A stretch of 11,257 nucleotides of DNA. Origin: Rugosibacter sp. (GTDB lineage: Bacteria > Pseudomonadota > Gammaproteobacteria > Burkholderiales > Rhodocyclaceae). Under the pieces are notes generated by a model. It worked only from the letters and a program-made list of their open reading frames with translations, did no database searches and was not told the origin of the DNA. Position numbers and translations under genes: made by a program. This document shows, one piece after another, positions 6,202 through 11,257 of this stretch (position 1 is the first letter of the stretch; each line of letters begins with the position of its first letter). The stretch lies in NCBI GenBank assembly GCA_023257495.1, contig JALRCC010000214.1, positions 1 through 11,257 on the forward strand, in the 5' to 3' direction.

Positions 6202-8058
6202 TTAGCCCTTCTTGGGGGCGTCGAGACGCAACTTGGCATAGGTGCCGGGGGCATCGTCCAGCACCTTGAGTTTTCCTTTGCTCGGATCGCGGGCAGGCAC
6301 TTGTTCATTGTTCAATTGGGTAACCCAGGTTTGCCAGTCGGTCCACCACGAACCTTCGTGTTTTTTGGCGGTGCTTAGCCAATCATCTGCATTAGTCGGC
6401 AAGGGTGAGGTCTTGCTGCCGCGTTTTCCGCCAGGTTTTTCGTCATGTGTCCAGAAGCCGTATTTTCCGGCACTCGGGGGGTTGACGATACCGGCAATGT
6501 GTCCTGAGCCGCCAAGCACGAAGCGCACTGGGCCGCCTAGCAGGTTGGTTCCCAGATAGGTGCTTTTCCAGGGCGCGATATGGTCTTCAACAGTGGAAAT
6601 AAAATAACTGGGCGTGGTGACTTTTGTGAGATCAATCGGCGTATCGAGCAGAGTGATTCCGCCGGGTTCTTTGAGCAGATTTTTCAGATACATGTTGCGC
6701 AAGTATTCGCTATGCATTTTGTAGGGCATGCGCGTGGAGTCCGAGTTCCAGTAGAGGAGATCGAAAGGGAAAGGGGCTTTGCCCATCAGGTAGTTATTCA
6801 CTACAAACGACCAGATTAAATCGTTCGAGCGCAGCATGTTGAAAGCGCTGGCCATTTCGCTGCCATCCAGGTAGCCGCGTTCCCGCATTTTTTTCTCGAG
6901 CGAAGTGACCTGATTGTCGTCAATGAAGACCCCCAGATCACCCGGTTGTGAAAAATCAAGCATCGTGACAAAAAAAGTGGCAGAAGCAATACGTTGATCT
7001 TTTTTAGCGGCCATGTAACCCATGGTGGAAGCGAGTAGCGTACCGCCCAGGCAATACCCGATCAGGTTGATTTCATTTTCACCCGTTTGTTTGCATACGG
7101 CATCAATTGCAGCGAGCGATCCTTCAGCAAGGTAATCAGAAAAACTTTTTTGCGAAAGACGCGCATCGGGATTCACCCAGGAAATCACAAATACCGAATG
7201 CCCCTGATCGGTGGCCCATTTGATGAATGAATTGGCTGGACGCAGATCTAGGATGTAATACTTGTTGATCCAGGGTGGAATAATCAGCAACGGACGTTTG
7301 AATTGTTCTTTGGTTGTTGGCTCGAACTGCAGCAGCTGGATCAGTTCGTTTTGAAAAACAACCTTACCCGGTGTGGCACCGACATCCTTGCCCAGGGTGA
7401 AGGCTTCCGGGTCGGCCATCTTGATGCGCAATTGACCATCGCCCGCTTCAATGTCGCGCAGCAGATTGTTAAACCCGTTCAACAGGTTCTGGCCATGCGT
7501 GTCTAAGGTTTCGCGAACAACGGCGGGGTTGGTCAGGGCGAAGTTGGAGGGTGAGAGGGCATCAACAAACTGATGCGTGAAAAAATTGACCTTCTGTTGC
7601 TCATTGGCATCCAGTCCATCAACATCGTTGATCGTGTCGTAAATGTGGCGAGCGGTGACAAGATAACTTTGCTTGATTAAATCGAATAAAAAATGGTCTT
7701 CCCACTGGGCGTCCTTGAAGCGATTATCGCCTTTTGGTGCAGGCGATAAAGGAGCTACCTCGGCACCCATGGCGCGCAGCATCGCATGCTGCCATAGCGA
7801 AAAATAATCCCAGGCCAGCTTCATTTGCGCTTGTGCCAGCTTTTGCGGATTGGCGAGGACTTTGGAGAACATGTCCGCAAAGGCTTGCAAAACCCCCAAG
7901 TCGTCTGCCGGCGGCGTGATGCCTTTTTGCATCTGTCGCTGAATATGCTCTGTAATCAGCTTGGTCGCTCGTAAAGCGACTTCTGCATAGGTGTTGGCAA
8001 GGCTCTGCTGGTTGGGGACGTTGTTTTGTGGCATTTGACCGGACGTTGGGTTCGACAT
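6202..8058 (-). CDS. phaC: Class I polyhydroxyalkanoate synthase
   Basis: PhaC polymerises (R)-3-hydroxyacyl-CoA, mostly 3-hydroxybutyryl-CoA, into PHA at the granule surface. The 618-aa protein has the N-terminal PhaC domain (about 70-240) with ALSPSNFALTNPAV, then an alpha/beta-hydrolase fold. The lipase-like box GYCLGG (334-339) supplies nucleophile C336; D492 in VEDHIAPW and H520 in GSGHIAG complete the Cys-Asp-His triad. The family-typical EGSWWTDW region is at 568-575. The length is slightly above the roughly 590 aa of well-studied class I enzymes, through a Gln/Asn-rich N-terminus and a Lys-rich tail. The ATG at 8056-8058 has a good AGGAG five bases upstream that overlaps the stop of the MBL-fold gene. 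No phaA, phaB or phasin gene lies in the window. Confidence 0.97.
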   Translation of the reverse strand: MSNPTSGQMPQNNVPNQQSLANTYAEVALRATKLITEHIQRQMQKGITPPADDLGVLQAFADMFSKVLANPQKLAQAQMKLAWDYFSLWQHAMLRAMGAEVAPLSPAPKGDNRFKDAQWEDHFLFDLIKQSYLVTARHIYDTINDVDGLDANEQQKVNFFTHQFVDALSPSNFALTNPAVVRETLDTHGQNLLNGFNNLLRDIEAGDGQLRIKMADPEAFTLGKDVGATPGKVVFQNELIQLLQFEPTTKEQFKRPLLIIPPWINKYYILDLRPANSFIKWATDQGHSVFVISWVNPDARLSQKSFSDYLAEGSLAAIDAVCKQTGENEINLIGYCLGGTLLASTMGYMAAKKDQRIASATFFVTMLDFSQPGDLGVFIDDNQVTSLEKKMRERGYLDGSEMASAFNMLRSNDLIWSFVVNNYLMGKAPFPFDLLYWNSDSTRMPYKMHSEYLRNMYLKNLLKEPGGITLLDTPIDLTKVTTPSYFISTVEDHIAPWKSTYLGTNLLGGPVRFVLGGSGHIAGIVNPPSAGKYGFWTHDEKPGGKRGSKTSPLPTNADDWLSTAKKHEGSWWTDWQTWVTQLNNEQVPARDPSKGKLKVLDDAPGTYAKLRLDAPKKG

Positions 8059-8063
8059 GTCTT

Positions 8064-8068
8064 CTCCT
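8064..8068 (-). promoter_or_regulatory. phaC ribosome binding site overlapping the upstream stop codon
   Basis: AGGAG on the minus strand lies five bases before the phaC ATG. Its first two bases are part of the TAG stop (8067-8069) of the MBL-fold gene. Ribosomes ending on that gene are thus delivered directly onto the phaC start, which supports coupled translation. Confidence 0.75.
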
Positions 8069-9080
8069 AACTGATAAAACGAATCAAATCGGGTTGTTCC
8101 AGACGCTGCATTTTCCCTGCATGTACAAGATAGTTCAAATGGGCGATGGCCTCGCCCAGGGCAAACATGGTTTGATGCGGGTCGCTGAATTCACGGTCGA
8201 ACAGAGCCGGAATAATTTCAGCGGCGCTAAAAGCATGGCCTTTGCAGGCTTTGAGCAAAATATCACAACGCTCTGCATGATGTGCATGCAGCTGCGCAAC
8301 ACGGCTATGTAATCCGCGAAATGGCCTGCCGTGCGAAGGCAGAACCAGGGTGTCAGGCGGTAACTCAAGAAAACGATCAATCGAATCAAGAAATAATTTC
8401 AAAGGATTGCCGTAAGGGTTCGCCGGGTGGACCGAGATGTTGGTTGAAATGCGCGGCAATAACATGTCACCCGAAATCAGTACGTGCAGCTCTTCGCAAT
8501 ACAAACTCATATGTTCGGCCGCGTGACCGTAGCCCACGATGGTGCGCCAGTCGTGCGAGCCAATGCGTAGTACATCACCGGCAAACAGCTGGCGGTAGCT
8601 GTTTGGTAACGCAGGCACGCCTTTTCTGTAGTGATTGCCACGCTCTGAAAAAGCTGAGGACATGGCCTGGCTTAATCCATGACGAATAAAAAAGTCGATC
8701 AGGGCTGTTGTTGAAAAAGGGCCGATACTGGCGTTGATGAGTGTTGCCGTGAGGTAGTCTCCCTGCGACATCCAGAGAGGTGCGCCTTTTTCCTGCTCCA
8801 GCCAGCTGGCCATGCCCACATGATCGGGATGCAGATGGGTCACGATGGCGCGAGTCAAGGTACGGTTCGCCAAAATCGTGTTCCATGCTTCACGTACCTC
8901 GGGCGTTGCAATGCCGGTGTCGATGGTGGCATATCCGCCTTCTTCGGCAAGCAGCCATAAATTGATATGATTCAAGGCAAAAGGCAATGGCATGCAAATC
9001 CACTCAATGCCCGGCATAATCGGAACCGTGATGCCAGTAGCAGGGGAAGTGTCGTGCGAGTAAACCAGTGGCGCCTGCAT
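8067..9080 (-). CDS. MBL-fold metallo-hydrolase
   Basis: This 337-aa metallo-beta-lactamase-fold hydrolase has a complete metal-binding set: H82-x-H84-x-D86-H87 in THLHPDHVGM, H190 in GYGHAAEH, bridging D205 in ISGDMLLP and H250 in PSHGRPF. The C-terminal part (about 255-337) looks like the helical extension seen in LACTB2-type and related hydrolases. No signal peptide is seen, so it is probably cytosolic. The substrate cannot be read from sequence; thioesters, lactones and glutathione thioesters are all used by such enzymes. It stands first in a leftward unit with phaC, 8 nt between stop and start, so a role in PHA precursor or acyl-CoA handling is plausible but inferred. The ATG is at 9078-9080; the upstream purine stretch (AAGAAAG) is a weak ribosome site. 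Confidence 0.92.
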   Translation of the reverse strand: MQAPLVYSHDTSPATGITVPIMPGIEWICMPLPFALNHINLWLLAEEGGYATIDTGIATPEVREAWNTILANRTLTRAIVTHLHPDHVGMASWLEQEKGAPLWMSQGDYLTATLINASIGPFSTTALIDFFIRHGLSQAMSSAFSERGNHYRKGVPALPNSYRQLFAGDVLRIGSHDWRTIVGYGHAAEHMSLYCEELHVLISGDMLLPRISTNISVHPANPYGNPLKLFLDSIDRFLELPPDTLVLPSHGRPFRGLHSRVAQLHAHHAERCDILLKACKGHAFSAAEIIPALFDREFSDPHQTMFALGEAIAHLNYLVHAGKMQRLEQPDLIRFIS

Positions 9081-9112
9081 GGGGGAATCTTTCTTCGGCT
9101 GTTTGCGCTGAT

Positions 9113-9126
9113 GTTTTGTTCAAAAC
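9113..9126. promoter_or_regulatory. Palindrome GTTTTG-TT-CAAAAC in the divergent MBL/liuA promoter region
   Basis: A perfect 6-bp inverted repeat with a 2-bp spacer sits 32 bp upstream of the MBL gene start and about 155 bp upstream of liuA. Its position fits an operator for the leftward MBL-phaC unit. It does not resemble the MerR-type LiuR site I know of, and AT-rich palindromes of this size arise by chance. Confidence 0.22.
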
Positions 9127-9265
9127 CAAAATGAATGCGGGGGAAACTTTTTGGCGGCTGCTGTCTGATGGCAGCTGGATACGCGTGCTATGTTAGCGGA
9201 TTTTTAGGGCGCAAGTTGGCCAAGGGCAGCGGATTAAAAAATAACATCAACAAGAAAATAAATAT

Positions 9266-9270
9266 GAGGA
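9266..9270 (+). promoter_or_regulatory. Ribosome binding site that fixes the liuA start
   Basis: GAGGA ends nine bases before ATG 9280-9282 but only three before the upstream in-frame TTG 9274-9276. The spacing therefore favours the ATG and a 399-aa protein over the TTG start. Confidence 0.7.
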
Positions 9271-9279
9271 ATTTTGGCA

Positions 9280-10479
9280 ATGATAGGACTGGATTTTGAT
9301 CTCGGCGAAGATATTGATGTGCTGCGCGATGCGGTGGCGCAGTTTGCCAATAAAGAAATTGCGCCACGAGCGGCGCAGATAGATAAAGACAATCTTTTTC
9401 CTGCGGATGTCTGGCGCAAGCTGGGCGATATGGGTTTGCTGGGTATCAGTGTCGAAGAGAATTACGGTGGCACGGCGATGGGGTATCTGGCGCACATCGT
9501 GGCGATGGAGGAAATCTCTCGCGCCTCGGCTTCAGTCGGTCTTTCCTATGGTGCGCACTCGAATTTGTGCGTCAATCAGATCCGGCGCAATGGTACCGAG
9601 GTGCAGAAAAAAAGCTTTCTGCCGCGCCTGATTTCTGGTGAACATGTGGGCGCTTTGGCAATGTCGGAGCCGAATGCCGGTTCGGACGTGGTTTCCATGA
9701 CCTTGCGGGCAGACAAAAAAGGCGATCGCTATGTGCTCAATGGCTCGAAAATGTGGATTACCAATGGGGGTGACGCCGATGTGCTGATCGTCTATGCCAA
9801 AACAGATCCATCAGCAGGTGCCAAGGGAATAACGGCTTTCATTATTGAAAAGGGCTTCGCTGGTTTTAGTGCCGGGATGCATCTGGACAAGTTGGGCATG
9901 CGTGGCTCAAACACGTACCCGTTGTTTTTCGATGCGTGTGAGGTGCCAGCCGAGAATGTGCTGGGGACCGTGGGCGAAGGCGTCAAGGTGTTGATGAGCG
10001 GGCTGGACTACGAGCGCGCAGTGCTCTCGGGTGGGCCTCTGGGCATCATGGCGGCGTGCATGGACGTGGCCCTGCCTTATCTGCATGAGCGCAAGCAATT
10101 TAATCAGTCCATCGGCGAATTTCAGTTGATGCAAGGCAAGCTGGCTGACATGTACTCTACCTGGCAAGCGACACGCGCGTATGTGTATGCGGTAGGCCGC
10201 ATGTGCGATAAAACCAGCCATCCGGATCATCCGGCAAGTCGTTCGCCGCAACAGGCCAGAGCGCTGCGCAAGGAAGCCGCCGGTGCTATTTTGTACGCGG
10301 CAGAAAAAGCCACGTGGATGGCTGGCGAGACAATCCAGATTTTAGGCGGCAATGGCTATATCAATGACTATCCGGCAGGCCGTTTATGGCGCGATGCCAA
10401 GCTGTACGAAATCGGCGCAGGCACATCGGAAATTCGCCGCGCACTCATAGGCCGCGAACTGTTCAATGAAACGCAGTGA
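9280..10479 (+). CDS. liuA: Isovaleryl-CoA dehydrogenase
   Basis: This FAD-dependent acyl-CoA dehydrogenase oxidises isovaleryl-CoA to 3-methylcrotonyl-CoA in leucine breakdown, passing electrons to ETF. The 399-aa protein shows the acyl-CoA dehydrogenase N-terminal helices (1-120), the middle domain with [10 protein letters not shown] (127-136) and WITNGG (159-164), and the C-terminal four-helix domain. Two traits single out the isovaleryl class. The catalytic glutamate is in [15 protein letters not shown] (E245), as for human E254, and the other usual glutamate position reads [12 protein letters not shown] (376-387) rather than YEGT. A loop at 311-329 seems about eleven residues longer than I recall in relatives and contains a 9-bp duplication encoding HPD-HPA. 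The next gene begins 11 nt after the stop, and the liuB start follows it. Confidence 0.95.
   Translation: MIGLDFDLGEDIDVLRDAVAQFANKEIAPRAAQIDKDNLFPADVWRKLGDMGLLGISVEENYGGTAMGYLAHIVAMEEISRASASVGLSYGAHSNLCVNQIRRNGTEVQKKSFLPRLISGEHVGALAMSEPNAGSDVVSMTLRADKKGDRYVLNGSKMWITNGGDADVLIVYAKTDPSAGAKGITAFIIEKGFAGFSAGMHLDKLGMRGSNTYPLFFDACEVPAENVLGTVGEGVKVLMSGLDYERAVLSGGPLGIMAACMDVALPYLHERKQFNQSIGEFQLMQGKLADMYSTWQATRAYVYAVGRMCDKTSHPDHPASRSPQQARALRKEAAGAILYAAEKATWMAGETIQILGGNGYINDYPAGRLWRDAKLYEIGAGTSEIRRALIGRELFNETQ
10219..10236 (+). repeat. Two-unit 9-bp in-frame duplication inside liuA
   Basis: catccggat (10219-10227) and catccggca (10228-10236) match at seven of nine bases and encode His-Pro-Asp and His-Pro-Ala. 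They lie in a loop of the C-terminal helical domain where this protein is longer than its relatives. Confidence 0.55.
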
Positions 10480-10482
10480 GGG
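10478..10482 (+). promoter_or_regulatory. Ribosome binding site choosing ATG 10491 over GTG 10476
   Basis: GAGGG overlaps the liuA stop (10477-10479) and ends eight bases before ATG 10491-10493. An in-frame GTG at 10476 would overlap the liuA stop by 4 nt but has no such site at the right distance. Confidence 0.6.
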
Positions 10483-10490
10483 CAAACGCG

Positions 10491-11117
10491 ATGCTGCCAG
10501 ACGTTGATGTGGCCAATCAACCCGCTATTGAATTCTGGTTTGATTTTTCTTCGCCCTATTCGTATCTGGCGGCAGAAAAAATAGATGCCCTGGCGGCCAG
10601 CTATCAGCGCAGCGTGCATTGGCGTCCCATTTTGCTGGGTGCAATATTTCAGATAACCAATGCCGTGCCGCTAGTGCAGCTACCACTCAAGGGCGACTAT
10701 AGCGTGCGTGATTTTGCGCGCTCTGCGCGGTTTTTGGGATTGCCCTTCACCATGCCTTCCCAATTTCCGCTGCCGACGCAGCAGGCTGCCCGCGCGTATT
10801 ACTGGCTGTGCGACCATGAAATGGCGAAGGCACACGACTTTGCACGGGCAATATTCCGTGCGCTGTTCGTGCATGACCGGGATATTTCTGATCTGGCGGT
10901 GGTGTGTGATGTGGCTGCCAGCATGGGTTTGGATGCCGATGCGCTATCGCTTGCCGTGGCGCGGCCTGAAGTCAAGGCGCAACTGAAAAGTGAAACCGAT
11001 GCAGCGATTCTTAAGGGCGTGTTTGGGGCACCTTTTTTCATGGTGGGCGACGAGTCGTTCTGGGGCGTCGATCGCTTGCCGCAACTTGAGCAGTGGCTGG
11101 CCACAGGGGGTTTTTAG
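10491..11117 (+). CDS. 2-hydroxychromene-2-carboxylate isomerase-like protein (DsbA/GST-kappa family)
   Basis: This 208-aa protein has the thioredoxin-like fold of the HCCA isomerase (NahD) and kappa-class glutathione transferase group. Near the N-terminus FWFDFSSPYSYLAAEKI carries the conserved serine-rich glutathione/active-site motif in place of a CxxC pair, so it should not act as a thiol oxidase. Near the C-terminus GVFGAPFFMVGDESFWG contains the cis-proline loop, followed by DRLPQLEQWL. A helical insert lies between. The isomerase name is inherited from naphthalene degradation, and no naphthalene gene is near. Sitting between isovaleryl-CoA dehydrogenase and methylcrotonyl-CoA carboxylase, it is more likely an accessory of the leucine pathway or a glutathione-linked detoxifier. 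Start ATG 10491 is preferred because of the well-placed GAGGG. Its stop TAG shares one base with the next gene's GTG. Confidence 0.9.
   Translation: MLPDVDVANQPAIEFWFDFSSPYSYLAAEKIDALAASYQRSVHWRPILLGAIFQITNAVPLVQLPLKGDYSVRDFARSARFLGLPFTMPSQFPLPTQQAARAYYWLCDHEMAKAHDFARAIFRALFVHDRDISDLAVVCDVAASMGLDADALSLAVARPEVKAQLKSETDAAILKGVFGAPFFMVGDESFWGVDRLPQLEQWLATGGF
11105..11110 (+). promoter_or_regulatory. liuB ribosome binding site within the preceding gene
   Basis: AGGGGG ends six bases before GTG 11117-11119. It lies in the last codons of the isomerase-like gene and supports the GTG as the true start. Confidence 0.65.
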
Positions 11118-11257
11118 TGTCTGTTATTCAATCTGCCATACATACCCGTAGTGATGAGTTCAAGGCGAATGTCGCCGCGATGCGCGCTTTGATCGACGAC
11201 TTGCACGAAAAGTCGGCGCTGGTGAGACGGGGCGGCTCCGAGCAATCTCGCGCCAAG
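11117..11257 (+). CDS. liuB: Methylcrotonyl-CoA carboxylase, carboxyltransferase (beta) subunit, N-terminal 47 codons
   Basis: This is the start of the biotin-dependent carboxyltransferase subunit that converts 3-methylcrotonyl-CoA to 3-methylglutaconyl-CoA, the step after isovaleryl-CoA dehydrogenase. The visible protein begins MSVIQSAIHTRSDEF and continues with AAMRALIDDLHEK and RRGGSEQSRAK. This matches the N-terminal helix and approach to the HLARGKLLPRERV-type segment of MccB-like proteins, which would begin just past the window. The GTG start shares its first base with the previous stop (TAGTG) and has AGGGGG six bases upstream, so translation is coupled in the operon. Only the N-terminus is available, but its sequence and position agree. 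Confidence 0.88.
   Translation, partial: MSVIQSAIHTRSDEFKANVAAMRALIDDLHEKSALVRRGGSEQSRAK

Noticed and set aside
8282..8689. Plus-strand 135-codon ORF opposite the MBL-fold gene
   Set aside because: It is antisense to a gene with a full set of metal-binding motifs and has no recognisable domain.
9157..9175. GCTGC-N9-GCAGC inverted repeat before liuA
   Set aside because: The stem is only 5 bp with a 9-nt loop and no T-run follows, so it is expected by chance in this composition.

Overview
The window looks like a chromosomal segment of a betaproteobacterium, probably Burkholderiales. The support is the gene content: a tandem pair of cyanophycin synthetases with a divergent ABC transporter and DUF1854 gene, a class I PHA synthase, and a liu-type leucine/isovalerate catabolic operon. 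Base composition and start-codon use look uniform. I see no rRNA, tRNA, CRISPR array, insertion sequence or phage gene. The assignment rests on recognising protein families by eye, with no database search.

Layout. (1) Positions 1-2529, minus strand: a second-type cyanophycin synthetase (CphA2/CphA', 748 aa) is followed after 23 nt by the start of a CphA1-type synthetase that runs off the left edge. (2) Positions 2530-2868 are a divergent intergenic region with a four-unit 12-bp repeat and a short palindrome. (3) Positions 2869-5615, plus strand: an ABC exporter with an unusual N-terminal cytosolic module and zinc ribbon overlaps a DUF1854 gene by 4 nt. Both families are known companions of cyanophycin synthetases. 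(4) Positions 5644-9080, minus strand, transcribed leftwards: an MBL-fold hydrolase, then phaC, then a PIN-domain protein, tightly spaced like an operon. (5) Positions 9081-9279 are a divergent promoter region. (6) Positions 9280-11257, plus strand: isovaleryl-CoA dehydrogenase (liuA), a 2-hydroxychromene-2-carboxylate isomerase-like DsbA-family protein, and the start of methylcrotonyl-CoA carboxylase beta subunit (liuB), joined by short or overlapping junctions.

Together the segment links two carbon/nitrogen storage polymers, cyanophycin (Arg-Asp polymer) and polyhydroxyalkanoate, to branched-chain acyl-CoA breakdown, which ends in acetyl-CoA and acetoacetate and so can feed PHA synthesis.

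Points that stand out: the cyanophycin-linked ABC transporter with its odd front end; a broken nucleotide loop in the Mur-ligase-like domain of CphA2; a PIN ORF in the same frame as phaC whose N-terminal part looks like spacer DNA; and several short tandem repeats with periods of 9 or 12 bp, all multiples of three, three of them inside coding frames at family-variable positions.
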